Source of the DNA: Acinetobacter gandensis
GTDB taxonomy: Bacteria > Pseudomonadota > Gammaproteobacteria > Pseudomonadales > Moraxellaceae
DNA: 64,000 nt
Assembly (NCBI RefSeq): GCF_001678755.1
Contig: NZ_LZDS01000028.1
Coordinates: 186,001 to 250,000, forward strand
Direction: 5' to 3'
Shown here: one piece after another, positions 17,123 to 25,532 of the stretch
How the letters are laid out: every line of letters begins with the position of its first letter
Numbering within the stretch: position 1 is the stretch's first letter
The notes under the pieces: generated by a model
Told to the model about the DNA's origin: nothing
Database searches by the model: none
The model's input: only the letters and a program-made list of their open reading frames with translations
Made by a program: the position numbers and the translations under genes

Positions 17123-18049
17123 ATGTCGATTACCTTTTCCCGATTTTCTGAATATTTTATGGCTGTTGCCCGTACTGGCAGTTTACGTAAAGCCGCAGAA
17201 CAGCTTTTTATTTCAGTGTCTGCTGTGCATCGGCAAATTGTACTGGCTGAAGAAGAGTTAGGCGTCGCTTTGTTTGAGCGTTTACCTCAGGGACTCAAGC
17301 TAACGTTGGCTGGTGAATTACTTTATGCCGATTTGCTTAAATGGCAAAAAGAATATCAACTGACTCGAACTCGATTTGATGAAATTCAAGGATTAAGTCG
17401 CGGCAATATTGAAATGGGTTTTATTGCTGCACTAAATGATGGTTTTGTCGTGGATTGTATTCAACGCATGGCTGAAAGCTATCCATGGATTAATCTCAAT
17501 ATTAGTATGAATAGCAGTGAAGAAATATCGAGAAAAATCATTGATGCAGAATTAGATTTTGGCATTATTTTAAATCCCAAAAGTCACAATCAATTAGAAA
17601 TCTTATCCTTTATTGAAATTCCTTTAGGCTATGTTTTATCACCACATCACACCTTAGCCGGCATGGATAAAATCTATTTATCCGACACTTTAAATGAGCG
17701 TCATATCATGCCAAGTGAGCCCTTAGTCATCAGTGATTATGTACATACACTCTATAAACATCACAAATTTAATCCTATACAAAAGATAGAATGTAATGAC
17801 ATTAGAATGATAACGTCATTAATTCAACAACAATTAGGCATTGGCTTAATGTCATATATGGATGCATTGCCACTTTTAAACTCAAAAAAGATCGTATTTA
17901 AGCCCATTCGTGAAAAAGGTATGCATCGTTTAACCATTGCACTGTGCGTCGCTTCAAAACGTCAAACATCTCGTCTTTCACAAATAATGGTAAATTTATT
18001 GGTCGAAAAAATGGAAGAAATCAAATTGCAATTAAAGCAACTTCCTTAA
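17123..18049 (+). CDS. hpxR: LysR-family regulator, HpxR-like
   Basis: The ATG at 17123 gives M-S-I-T-F-S-R-F-S-E-Y-F, placing the helix-turn-helix (A-A-E-Q-L-F-I-S-V-S-A-V-H-R-Q-I) at about residues 22-41; a GTG 18 bases upstream is an alternative. The product is about 308 aa with a C-terminal effector domain. It is divergent from hpxD and next to hpxO, the position of Klebsiella HpxR, which activates hpxDE in response to hypoxanthine. The helix-turn-helix carries V-H-R-Q-I where many LysR proteins have V-S-R-x-I. The role is inferred from context. Confidence 0.8.
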   Translation: MSITFSRFSEYFMAVARTGSLRKAAEQLFISVSAVHRQIVLAEEELGVALFERLPQGLKLTLAGELLYADLLKWQKEYQLTRTRFDEIQGLSRGNIEMGFIAALNDGFVVDCIQRMAESYPWINLNISMNSSEEISRKIIDAELDFGIILNPKSHNQLEILSFIEIPLGYVLSPHHTLAGMDKIYLSDTLNERHIMPSEPLVISDYVHTLYKHHKFNPIQKIECNDIRMITSLIQQQLGIGLMSYMDALPLLNSKKIVFKPIREKGMHRLTIALCVASKRQTSRLSQIMVNLLVEKMEEIKLQLKQLP

Positions 18050-18091
18050 ACATTTAATCCTTTGCTCTTCAATCTAATGTTTCTTTATAGC

Positions 18092-18124
18092 TAAAAAAAG
18101 CCAGTGTGAATATTCACACTGGCT
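18092..18124 (-). terminator. Terminator after hpxO
   Basis: A perfect 26-bp palindrome (18099-18124; arms AGCCAGTGTGAA and TTCACACTGGCT) is followed on the minus strand by seven T's. It lies between the converging hpxO and hpxR genes. Confidence 0.88.
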
Positions 18125-18172
18125 GCTGAAAGCTAACCTTTTAGTTTTACATTTCTTTTTGTGTCTTACAGC

Positions 18173-19330
18173 TTAGTCGAGTGGATTACCGACAATGTTA
18201 CTAATAATTCCCTTCATAATATGATTGCCTTGTTCTTTGCGTAACTCTTCATACCACTCTCGGGTCACCGCTTCATCTTTCATATGTGTCACATCACAGC
18301 GCTTACGGGCACGAAGTACCAATTCATTGGCACGTTCATTACGCTTGTTCTGATAGCGACGTAAAGAATCTTGTAAACCTAAAGTGTTAATTTGCAATGA
18401 ACGTGCCAAATAGATAGCATCTTCCATCGCTTGACAGCCGCCTTGACCAATATCAGGTGTTGTACTATGCGCTGCATCACCCACAATCACTACTCGACCT
18501 TTGTAAAAATCGGCAAATGGTTCGATATCGTGAATTTCTACACGATTGGTCTTTTGTACATCGACTGCATCAATTAACTTTTGGACATGCTCACACCATC
18601 CTTTAAAGTATTCTTTGAATAAAGCTTTGTATTGGCTACGATCATTTTCAAGACCAACTGGTAGTGGCACATCAAAAAAGAAATAAAAACGATTATTTGC
18701 CACTGGCATCAGTGAAACACGTTTGCCTTCACCTACAAAAGTTGTCCATTGATCTGCTGCTGCATAATCATCTGAGACATCAACGAGACCATTCCAATTG
18801 ACATAGCCTGCATAGCGTCGTTCAACTTGCTCACCTAAAACATAGGCACGAGTAATTGAATGTGTACCGTCTGCACCGACCAATAGATCAGATTCGATTT
18901 TACCACCATCTGCAAATTGAATTTTTACACGCTCTCCTTCTTCAACAAAAGAAACCATTTTCTTAGCAAGATGGATATCTTCACGGCCAAATTCATCCAT
19001 CAGCATATTTTGTAGTTCCGCACGTGATACCGGATATGGTCTTTGCCCGACCTCTTCAATCAATGGATAAAGACTAAACTGAGTCATCACATCGCCTGTC
19101 AAACCATCAATATAAGCAAGGTTATCCATTTTGCCGCCAAGCTTTTCAACTTGCTCTGTTAAGCCCAAATAATTCAGACATTTCACACCGTTAGACCATA
19201 ACGAAATAGCAGCACCCACCGGTAAAATTTGTTCTGCCTGTTCATAGATGGTTACTTGGTGTCCGAATTTTTTTAGTGCGATGCCTGTAGTTAGACCCGC
19301 CATACCTGCACCAATAATTGTAATTTCCAT
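18173..19330 (-). CDS. hpxO: FAD-dependent urate hydroxylase
   Basis: A 385-aa class A flavin monooxygenase that converts urate to 5-hydroxyisourate with NADH and O2. The N-terminal G-A-G-M-A-G-L FAD motif is at residues 7-13, and [22 protein letters not shown] lies in the C-terminal third. Length matches HpxO, and the product of its reaction is the substrate of UraH, encoded 4 kb away. AGGGGAG lies about 7 bases before the ATG. A strong sigma-54-like site lies 43 bases upstream of the start. The main alternative, a salicylate-hydroxylase-type enzyme, is unlikely in this setting. Confidence 0.92.
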   Translation of the reverse strand: MEITIIGAGMAGLTTGIALKKFGHQVTIYEQAEQILPVGAAISLWSNGVKCLNYLGLTEQVEKLGGKMDNLAYIDGLTGDVMTQFSLYPLIEEVGQRPYPVSRAELQNMLMDEFGREDIHLAKKMVSFVEEGERVKIQFADGGKIESDLLVGADGTHSITRAYVLGEQVERRYAGYVNWNGLVDVSDDYAAADQWTTFVGEGKRVSLMPVANNRFYFFFDVPLPVGLENDRSQYKALFKEYFKGWCEHVQKLIDAVDVQKTNRVEIHDIEPFADFYKGRVVIVGDAAHSTTPDIGQGGCQAMEDAIYLARSLQINTLGLQDSLRRYQNKRNERANELVLRARKRCDVTHMKDEAVTREWYEELRKEQGNHIMKGIISNIVGNPLD

Positions 19331-19371
19331 CTATAACTCCCCTGTGTTTTATAAGTTTCTAAGTCATAAAA

Positions 19372-19387
19372 TGCTAAAAGCGTGCCA
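19372..19387 (-). promoter_or_regulatory. Sigma-54-type promoter before hpxO
   Basis: On the minus strand TGGCACGCTTTTAGCA differs from TGGCACG-N4-TTGCW at one fixed position. The -12 GC lies 43 bases from the hpxO ATG. Confidence 0.7.
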
Positions 19388-19421
19388 TTGTTTATAAAGC
19401 GCCCTGAAAAAAATCCAAAGT

Positions 19422-19437
19422 TGGCACACGCTGTGCA
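19422..19437 (+). promoter_or_regulatory. Sigma-54-type promoter before allantoicase
   Basis: TGGCACACGCTGTGCA has an intact -24 TGGCAC and a near-consensus -12 (TGC preserved), GG-N10-GC. It is back to back with the hpxO site, with 34 bases between them. The -12 lies about 105 bases from the allantoicase ATG. Confidence 0.6.
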
Positions 19438-19540
19438 TCTAAACGCGTGTAAATGCTTGTTTTTATCGTTTGTTAAATTTTTTGTAGCACGATAGCGCAA
19501 AGCATGAATTTTGAAAGAAAATAGCGAATGGATTTAATAT

Positions 19541-20548
19541 ATGGCGACTTTATTAGCACCCGATTTTGATATTCCTGCACAATTACAGACACTTACTAAT
19601 TTGGCAGATGACCGTATTGGTGCAAAAATTATTGAATGTTCAGATGAATTTTTCGCAGAAGCAAAACGTATGCTTCAATTTGACGCGCCAATTTTTGTTG
19701 AAGATAAATTCGATGACCATGGTAAATGGATGGATGGTTGGGAAACGCGCCGTAAACGTCACACAGGTTATGACTGGGTCATCATCCAATTGGGCGTAGC
19801 TGGGCGTATTAAGGCTTTAGATATTGACACTACCTTCTTCACTGGGAATTACCCTGCTTCAGCTTCAGTTGAAGCCTGCTACGCCCCTGATGGCGATCTT
19901 GCTCAAGCTGAATGGTTGAACATTTTAGAGAACAATGTACTTGGCCCAAGTCAGCATCATGTTTTGCATATTACAGCTGACCAAGTTTTTACTCATGTGC
20001 GCTTAAATATTTTCCCTGATGGCGGTGTTGCTCGTTTTAAAGTGTATGGTGAAGTGAGCGTTCAACAGCAAGATCGCACTGCAACAATTGATTTAGTTGC
20101 CTTAGAAAATGGTGGACGTGTAATTGCTTATAGCGATGCACATTTTGGTCATCCACGTAATCTGATTAACCCAGGTCGCGGCATAAATATGGGCGATGGT
20201 TGGGAAACCAAACGTCGTCGTGCACCGGGCTTTGATTGGTGTATTTTGACTTTGGGTCAAACTGGTGCAATTGAAAAAATTGATATCGATACGGCACACT
20301 TTAAAGGCAACTTTCCAGCTCAAGTCTCGATTCAAGCGGTCTATGTTGAAGATGCAACCGATCCACAATTAATTCCACAAAGTATGTTCTGGCCATTTTT
20401 ACTCGAAGCACAAGACATGCAAATGGATCATATTCATAGCTTTGTAAATGAAATTTTGCAACATGAAAAGATCTCGCATATTCGCATCAATATGATTCCA
20501 GATGGTGGTATCAGCCGTATTCGTATTTGGGGCAAAACCAAAAGCTAA
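19541..20548 (+). CDS. alc: Allantoicase
   Basis: A 335-aa protein made of two repeated jelly-roll halves, visible as the paired motifs G-W-E-T-R-R-K-R-H-T-G-Y-D-W and G-W-E-T-K-R-R-R-A-P-G-F-D-W, and as two copies of R-x-N-x-x-P-D-G-G (H-V-R-L-N-I-F-P-D-G-G and H-I-R-I-N-M-I-P-D-G-G). The enzyme hydrolyses allantoate to ureidoglycolate and urea. It is divergent from hpxO and followed by ureidoglycolate lyase 96 bases downstream. Length and internal duplication are typical. A sigma-54-like promoter lies upstream. Confidence 0.95.
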   Translation: MATLLAPDFDIPAQLQTLTNLADDRIGAKIIECSDEFFAEAKRMLQFDAPIFVEDKFDDHGKWMDGWETRRKRHTGYDWVIIQLGVAGRIKALDIDTTFFTGNYPASASVEACYAPDGDLAQAEWLNILENNVLGPSQHHVLHITADQVFTHVRLNIFPDGGVARFKVYGEVSVQQQDRTATIDLVALENGGRVIAYSDAHFGHPRNLINPGRGINMGDGWETKRRRAPGFDWCILTLGQTGAIEKIDIDTAHFKGNFPAQVSIQAVYVEDATDPQLIPQSMFWPFLLEAQDMQMDHIHSFVNEILQHEKISHIRINMIPDGGISRIRIWGKTKS

Positions 20549-20574
20549 ATTGATAGCTTGAATACTTCCTACAT

Positions 20575-20607
20575 CAAGAAGGATAAATGCTGAGGTTTTA
20601 TCCTTCT
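20575..20607 (+). other. 12-bp perfect hairpin between allantoicase and allA
   Basis: AAGAAGGATAAA (20575-20586) and TTTATCCTTCTT (20596-20607) form a perfect stem with a 9-base loop in the 96-base gap. It is not followed by a clear T run, so it may be a partial terminator or an RNA-stabilising or processing element that tunes allA relative to alc. Confidence 0.6.
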
Positions 20608-20644
20608 TCTCCTGCACTTTATATAGACAATAAAAGAATTACAC

Positions 20645-21145
20645 ATGGTTCAAACAATTCAGCTACAGCCCCTGAGCATTGAAAACTTTGCCCCATTTGG
20701 CGAGGTTATTTGCATTGATGGACAGGATTTTTTTCATATCAATGATGCGCATACCGAGCGTTATCATGCCCTTGCAACCACTGAAATCATCGGTGAAGCG
20801 CATGCAGGGATTAGTATTTTTCGTAATATTAAACAAACAGAAATTCCTTTTTCGGTTTCGATGCTTGAGCGACATCCGAATGGCTCACAAGCTTTTATTC
20901 CGATGCATGGTCAGGCTTTTTTAATTGTGGTTGCGCCTGCATTGGATGATCACACCCCAGATATTTCAAAACTCTGTGCTTTTATTTCAGATGGCACACA
21001 AGGTGTTAATTACCGTGCAGGTACATGGCATCACCCTCTATTAACTTTAGAGGCACCAAGTAACTTTGCCGTGGTTGATCGTATTGGTACTGGACATAAT
21101 TGTGATGTTTATCAGTTTAATGAAGTAATCAATATCGTGGCATAA
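20645..21145 (+). CDS. allA: Ureidoglycolate lyase
   Basis: A 166-aa cupin-fold enzyme that splits ureidoglycolate to glyoxylate and urea. The N-terminal L-x-P-L-S-I-E-N-F-A-P-F-G-E-V-I and the core E-R-H-P-N-G-S-Q-A-F-I-P-M, then Y-R-A-G-T-W-H-H-P-L and V-V-D-R-I-G, are the family's conserved stretches. It follows allantoicase in the same direction, completing allantoate breakdown; the urea released would feed the urease encoded further right. Confidence 0.94.
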   Translation: MVQTIQLQPLSIENFAPFGEVICIDGQDFFHINDAHTERYHALATTEIIGEAHAGISIFRNIKQTEIPFSVSMLERHPNGSQAFIPMHGQAFLIVVAPALDDHTPDISKLCAFISDGTQGVNYRAGTWHHPLLTLEAPSNFAVVDRIGTGHNCDVYQFNEVINIVA

Positions 21146-21197
21146 AATTAAACTATCATTGAAATTGAAACCTTAATTTAAAATTGTCTCAGAAATT

Positions 21198-21221
21198 AAA
21201 AGCCCCATCCGTGAGGCTTTT
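21198..21221. terminator. Bidirectional terminator between allA and the Tsx-like gene
   Basis: AAAAGCC (21198-21204) and GGCTTTT (21215-21221) give a short stem with A/T flanks on both sides, between converging genes. Confidence 0.65.
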
Positions 21222-21270
21222 CAGTCTTGTACAGTGTGTTGTGTAACGATGTAAGGTTTTACCGAATTAA

Positions 21271-21990
21271 TTAGAAGTGGTATTTCACTAGCGCGCTAAG
21301 GTTATTTTCATCCTTGCCTTTAATATTATATTTATTATTCCAAACTGAATGCTCAACGCCTACATATAGGCGTGTATCTGGGGAAATATGTTGCCCCACA
21401 TTCCATTTATATTGACTGGTCCAGTTCATCTCACTGGCTGAGCCTTTTTCCACAGTTGACCAATCTAGGAAAGCATCTGCTAAGAAAGATTCTGAGCCAA
21501 TTTTAAATGGTATGGCATAAGTAAGCGTCATTTGATAGTCATCAGCTTTAGTATCATTATTCACTTTATATAAATTTAATTTTGCATATTGAAAATATGG
21601 CACATCAAAGTCAAAGCCAATACCATAGAGAAAATTATCCATGTTACTACCCGCTTCCCAAGTGGTTGCAAGCAATACATCTTTTACAGGGCCAAATTTA
21701 AGTTCTTTACCCGTTACTGCACCTAAACTCAATCGTGGTGATGCTTCGAAATAGGTTTGATCGCCATTGACGTCATTATGTGTACGGTCGGCAAAAATGA
21801 AGAAATCACCATATTTATGCTTTGACGCGTATTCAAATGTCACCGTGGTTTGTTTGTCTTCTTTTGCAATGAGTTGGTAGTCGGTGCCATATAAACCAGT
21901 AATGCTGAAGTCTTGCCAGATTGGGGCTGCAAAGATAGAGTTGGCTGAAATAGTGCATAGAATTGCAGCTGAAAGAGGCTTAAATTTCAT
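21271..21990 (-). CDS. Tsx/OmpK-like outer membrane channel
   Basis: A 239-aa protein with a signal peptide (M-K-F-K-P-L-S-A-A-I-L..., cleavage near S-I-F-A-A, residue 22). Many alternating aromatic/hydrophobic strands follow, and it ends in ...L-V-K-Y-H-F, the C-terminal Phe used for outer membrane insertion. D-F-S-I-T-G-L-Y-G, F-E-Y-A-S-K-H-K-Y-G-D and the W-x-x-Q-Y-K-W-N-V segment resemble the nucleoside-specific channel family. Beside a purine permease and with its own sigma-54-like promoter, it probably lets purines, allantoin or nucleosides across the outer membrane (inference). Confidence 0.78.
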   Translation of the reverse strand: MKFKPLSAAILCTISANSIFAAPIWQDFSITGLYGTDYQLIAKEDKQTTVTFEYASKHKYGDFFIFADRTHNDVNGDQTYFEASPRLSLGAVTGKELKFGPVKDVLLATTWEAGSNMDNFLYGIGFDFDVPYFQYAKLNLYKVNNDTKADDYQMTLTYAIPFKIGSESFLADAFLDWSTVEKGSASEMNWTSQYKWNVGQHISPDTRLYVGVEHSVWNNKYNIKGKDENNLSALVKYHF

Positions 21991-22035
21991 TAAATTGTTT
22001 TTCCTAGCGATAAATACGTTTTGAGTAATTTATTT

Positions 22036-22051
22036 AGCAAAAACAAAGCCA
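22036..22051 (-). promoter_or_regulatory. Sigma-54-type promoter before the Tsx-like gene
   Basis: On the minus strand TGGCTTTGTTTTTGCT has the -24 TGGC, a full -12 TTGCT and GG-N10-GC spacing. The -12 lies 47 bases from the start codon. It is one of the weaker matches in the set. Confidence 0.55.
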
Positions 22052-22068
22052 ATATTTGATTATTTAAT

Positions 22069-22098
22069 AAAAAATCCCACATTAATGCGAGATTTTTT
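22069..22098 (-). terminator. Terminator after the purine permease
   Basis: AAAAAATC (22069-22076) and GATTTTTT (22091-22098) flank an imperfect inner stem (C-C-A-C-A-T-T / A-A-T-G-C-G). Minus-strand T's follow. It separates the permease operon from the channel gene. Confidence 0.6.
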
Positions 22099-22115
22099 TA
22101 TTTATTTTGAATAGC

Positions 22116-23477
22116 TTAGTGATGACTATCTATAACAACATTGCTGGTTTTATTCACTTCTCTACTTTTAAAAAAGTTTAGATGGTTAAACACGATATTT
22201 AATACTATGGCCATGAGGCAAGTTGAGCTAATACCTGAATGGAACAGGGTTTGTACCCATTTTGGGAAGTTCGCATAGAATGAGTGATCAATAATTGGAA
22301 TCATACCTGCGGCAATTGCTGTCGCCACAATGATCAGATTCTTTTGCTCACTATAATCAATTTTAGCTAATGTACGAATACCACTTGCAGCCACTGTACC
22401 GAACAATACCAAACCTGCGCCACCTAATACCGGTACAGGAATAGCAGCAATTAAACGGCCCATAATCGGTAAAATACCCAATACAACTAAAATTAAGCCA
22501 CCCGCTGCAACCACAAAACGGCTTTTTACACCGGTAATCGCGACCAATCCTACATTTTGTGCAAAAGCACTTTGCATAAATGAACCAAATATTGGTGCTG
22601 CTGCACTTGAAAGCATATCGGCACGTAGCCCGTTGGTAATACGATCAGCATCGACTTTGGTACCGACAATTTCACCGACAGCGATAATATCGGCCGTGGT
22701 TTCAGTCATGATCACCAATGTCACAATCAACATGGCAATAATGGCACTTAGTTCAAAGGTTGGCATACCAAAGGCAAAGAAACTTGGGAATTGAATCCAA
22801 TTGCCATTTGCGACTTTCGAGAAATCGCCAAAGCCCATCGCATATGCCAACACTGTACCTAGCACAATTGCCAATAAGATGGATAAACGGCGAATTGTGG
22901 CGTTTCGAGTAATATTCAACACAATAACAATGGCTAAAGTTAAAAATGCCAAACTGATATTTTCAGCACTCCCCCAATCTGGCGCTTTGCTATTGCCACC
23001 CATCATCCAACGTACTGCAACAGGCAGCAATGACAAACCAATCACGGTTATCACGCAGCCCGTCACAATTGGTGGGAAAAAACGAATAATTTTTGAAAAA
23101 TATGGCGCTAAAAAGAAACCGATTAATGAAGCAACAATAACCGCACCATATACGGCCGAAAGCCCACCACCTGCGGTGACGATGGCAATCATCGTTGCCA
23201 CACCTGCAAAGGATACGCCTTGAACTAGGGGTAATTTTGCACCGATGTATTTCACACCGACCGTTTGTAAAATCGTGGCTAAACCACCGACAAATAATGC
23301 TGCTGCAATTAATAAACCAATTTGTGCAGGTTCTAGTCCTGCGGCTGTACCAATAATCAATGGCGGCGCAATAATACCGCCATACATCGTCAATACATGT
23401 TGTAAGCCATAAGCTAGGCTTTTCCCTGCACCTAAATATTCATGTTCTGGTGAAACTGTTTGATTTTGTTCTGTCAT
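22116..23477 (-). CDS. NCS2-family purine permease (xanthine/urate type)
   Basis: A 453-aa polytopic transporter with about 12-14 membrane segments that imports a nucleobase with protons or sodium. Signature stretches include the N-terminal Q-H-V-L-T-M-Y-G-G, L-P-L-V-Q-G-V-S-F-A-G, the P-I-V-T-G-C-V-I segment and N-V-G-L-V-A-I-T-G-V in the later half (family: Q-N-x-G-x-x-x-x-T-x-V). That fits the xanthine/urate branch. It is last in the uraD-uraH-permease operon, the same trio as Klebsiella hpxPQT. Whether it prefers xanthine, urate or hypoxanthine is not visible. Confidence 0.9.
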   Translation of the reverse strand: MTEQNQTVSPEHEYLGAGKSLAYGLQHVLTMYGGIIAPPLIIGTAAGLEPAQIGLLIAAALFVGGLATILQTVGVKYIGAKLPLVQGVSFAGVATMIAIVTAGGGLSAVYGAVIVASLIGFFLAPYFSKIIRFFPPIVTGCVITVIGLSLLPVAVRWMMGGNSKAPDWGSAENISLAFLTLAIVIVLNITRNATIRRLSILLAIVLGTVLAYAMGFGDFSKVANGNWIQFPSFFAFGMPTFELSAIIAMLIVTLVIMTETTADIIAVGEIVGTKVDADRITNGLRADMLSSAAAPIFGSFMQSAFAQNVGLVAITGVKSRFVVAAGGLILVVLGILPIMGRLIAAIPVPVLGGAGLVLFGTVAASGIRTLAKIDYSEQKNLIIVATAIAAGMIPIIDHSFYANFPKWVQTLFHSGISSTCLMAIVLNIVFNHLNFFKSREVNKTSNVVIDSHH

Positions 23478-23512
23478 TTTTATATTCCCCGATCCGTTTT
23501 ATGATGCTGTTT

Positions 23513-23833
23513 TTAGCTACCGCGATATGTTGAATAGGCAAAAGGGCTAATCAACAAAGGAATATGAAAATGCTGTGAGGCATCTTTTACCAAGAAATGA
23601 ATCACTGCTTTTGGGAAAAAAGTTTCGGTATTAAGACTTTCAAAATAGTCCGCTGTGGCAAACTCTAAGCTATAGCTACCCGTAGAAAATTCGCTTAAAC
23701 CAAAGTCGGTCACACGGCCATCTGCATTGGTTTGCCCTTCACCAAGTAACATACCGTCTGCATTGAATAATTTAATCAAGACATTGGCAGCAGGTTTCCC
23801 CAGATTTGTATCTAAAATATGTGAGCTGATCAT
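23513..23833 (-). CDS. uraH: 5-hydroxyisourate hydrolase (transthyretin-like)
   Basis: A 106-aa protein of normal length that opens the ring of 5-hydroxyisourate to give OHCU. The N-terminal S-S-H-I-L-D-T-N-L-G-K-P-A with its catalytic histidine, the central G-x-x-x-x-D-G-R-V and the diagnostic C-terminal tetrapeptide Y-R-G-S are all present. Its ATG overlaps the uraD stop (ATGA, 4 bases), so the two are translationally coupled. Confidence 0.96.
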   Translation of the reverse strand: MISSHILDTNLGKPAANVLIKLFNADGMLLGEGQTNADGRVTDFGLSEFSTGSYSLEFATADYFESLNTETFFPKAVIHFLVKDASQHFHIPLLISPFAYSTYRGS

Positions 23834-24333
23834 GCACTTAGCTCCTGTTTTAATCTTAATAAGGCAATTTCAGCCAATTGATGATGGACAATACGCTTTT
23901 CAGTTTCTGGATCATTCAAAAGGCGGTACTGCAATGCTTGTAATACATCTTCACTGCTTAAGCCTGAAGCTTTAATTAAGAAGATATAGCCGTACTTTTT
24001 TTCATAAGCGATGTTGCCTTTGAGCAATGCCATTTGTGTTTCTTCATCGGCCGAAATAGCGGATTGTTCACGGTTGGAAAAATTCTTTTCTAATTCAGAA
24101 AGTTCAGCTTGGGCTTTTTTTTCACCAATACGCGGGTGATTGTCTAAAGCAGATTTAATTTCGTCCCATGACCATGTACGAGCGGCTTGAGCCGCATGTT
24201 CCAAAATACTATCTAAAGATGCATACGGACGCTGACTGAGCAGCTCGTTCGCCCAGCTTTCAATTTGCACACAGTGCTTTAAAAATGTTTTTACATCGGC
24301 TACGGATGTTTGATTAAATTCAACAAGTTGCAC
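23830..24333 (-). CDS. uraD: OHCU decarboxylase
   Basis: A 167-aa protein that decarboxylates 2-oxo-4-hydroxy-4-carboxy-5-ureidoimidazoline to S-allantoin. Family motifs are H-P-R-I-G-E-K (residues about 69-75), S-x-x-E-Q and the K-Y-G-Y-I-F-L-I-K-A-S-G segment. It is first in the uraD-uraH-permease operon, behind a perfect sigma-54-type promoter and isolated from puuE by a terminator. Length and order match the Klebsiella hpxQ/hpxT pair. Confidence 0.95.
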   Translation of the reverse strand: MQLVEFNQTSVADVKTFLKHCVQIESWANELLSQRPYASLDSILEHAAQAARTWSWDEIKSALDNHPRIGEKKAQAELSELEKNFSNREQSAISADEETQMALLKGNIAYEKKYGYIFLIKASGLSSEDVLQALQYRLLNDPETEKRIVHHQLAEIALLRLKQELSA

Positions 24334-24378
24334 TATTAAATCGCCTAAAAATATTTAATGTTCGTTCAAAACATGTTT

Positions 24379-24394
24379 TGCAATATCAATGCCA
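24379..24394 (-). promoter_or_regulatory. Sigma-54-type promoter before uraD (perfect match)
   Basis: On the minus strand TGGCATTGATATTGCA matches the core consensus TGGCAY-N5-TTGCW fully. The -12 lies 47 bases from the uraD ATG and downstream of the puuE terminator. In Klebsiella the equivalent hpxPQT operon is sigma-54 and NtrC dependent. Confidence 0.82.
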
Positions 24395-24432
24395 ATCCAC
24401 TATTTTTTATACAAATTGCTTTTTATAGGCAC

Positions 24433-24455
24433 AAAAAAAGAGGCGCTAAGCCTCT
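24433..24455 (-). terminator. Terminator after puuE
   Basis: AGAGGC (24439-24444) and GCCTCT (24450-24455) form a stem with a 5-base loop. On the minus strand a run of seven T's follows. It isolates the uraD operon from puuE. Confidence 0.88.
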
Positions 24456-24477
24456 CTTTCTTCTTTATTTTTTCTTA

Positions 24478-25446
24478 TTACGGTGCATGGTATTTTATCC
24501 AATGTTCTGCAATATCGGCACGACGACAAACCCATACTTTTTCATGTGATTGAACATAATCTAAGAATCTTTGTAGTGCTTTAAAGCGTCCTGGTCGCCC
24601 TAAAATACGACAGTGCATGCCAATAGATAGCATTTTTGGCGCAGTTTCACCTTCGGCATATAGCACGTCAAAGGCATCTTTAAGGTATTGATAAAATTGC
24701 TCACCACTATTAAAACCACCTGGCGAGCAAAACTTCATATCATTACTTTCAAGTGTATATGGAATAATTAAATGTGGACGTGTTACACCTTCTGCATTTG
24801 TCACTGTGCTCCAAAATGGTAAGTCATCGCCATAATAGTCACAGTCATATTTAATCTGTGGAAATTCGGCAAGTAACTTTCGCGTATTCGGGCTATCACG
24901 TCCGGTATACCAACCGATTGGTGTTTTACCAAATAGCGTTTCAAGCAAGCTAATAGCTTGATCCATATGTTGGCGTTCTTGTTCTATTGGCATATCTTGA
25001 TAATGCAGCCAACGTTGCCCATGTGACACAACGTCATAATTAGCTGCTTTAATGGCTTCCACAATGTAGGGATTGCGTGCCAAAGCCATACCCACACCAA
25101 AAATGGTCATGGGAAGTTGGCGCTTTTGAAACTCTTGGTGAATGCGCCAAAAGCCCGCTCGTGAGCCATATTCGTACATGGAATCCATCGACATGTGTTT
25201 GTCTGGAAAACTGGCCGCGCCGATAATATCTGACAAAAACTGTTCTGAACCTGCATCACCATGTTCTACATGGTTTTCCCCACCTTCTTCATAGTTCAAT
25301 ACAAATTGAACCGCGACACGAGCGCCATTTGGCCATTCCACTTTGGGTGGTTCACCATGATAGCCGATCAGATCTCTGGAATAGTCTTGTTGTTGAATTT
25401 GGTCTATCAGGTCTTGCCCACGTAAATATGTTGCTGTCACATCCAT
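24478..25446 (-). CDS. puuE: Allantoinase of the polysaccharide-deacetylase family
   Basis: A 322-aa PuuE-type allantoinase that hydrolyses allantoin to allantoate. It is unrelated to the amidohydrolase-type AllB. Typical stretches are R-D-L-I-G-Y-H-G-E-P-P, V-Q-F-V-L-N-Y-E-E-G-G-E (residues about 47-58), Y-E-Y-G-S-R-A-G-F-W-R, V-V-S-H-G-Q-R-W-L-H-Y and G-W-Y-T-G-R-D-S-P-N-T. It fills the only gap between OHCU decarboxylase and allantoicase. It has its own sigma-54-like promoter and terminator. Confidence 0.94.
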   Translation of the reverse strand: MDVTATYLRGQDLIDQIQQQDYSRDLIGYHGEPPKVEWPNGARVAVQFVLNYEEGGENHVEHGDAGSEQFLSDIIGAASFPDKHMSMDSMYEYGSRAGFWRIHQEFQKRQLPMTIFGVGMALARNPYIVEAIKAANYDVVSHGQRWLHYQDMPIEQERQHMDQAISLLETLFGKTPIGWYTGRDSPNTRKLLAEFPQIKYDCDYYGDDLPFWSTVTNAEGVTRPHLIIPYTLESNDMKFCSPGGFNSGEQFYQYLKDAFDVLYAEGETAPKMLSIGMHCRILGRPGRFKALQRFLDYVQSHEKVWVCRRADIAEHWIKYHAP

Positions 25447-25490
25447 TTCCTAATTTGTTATATCAAACAGTCAAAAATTAGAATGGATTA

Positions 25491-25506
25491 AGCAATTAGT
25501 GCGCCA
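25491..25506 (-). promoter_or_regulatory. Sigma-54-type promoter before puuE
   Basis: On the minus strand TGGCGCACTAATTGCT has a full -12 TTGCT and a -24 with one change (A to G at position 5). The -12 lies 46 bases from the puuE ATG. Confidence 0.7.
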
Positions 25507-25532
25507 AAAAGATTCTAGTTTTAATTAATGTT

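Noticed and set aside
22801-23223. 140-codon plus frame inside the purine permease
   Set aside because: Antisense shadow of a conserved membrane protein; low-complexity hydrophobic translation.
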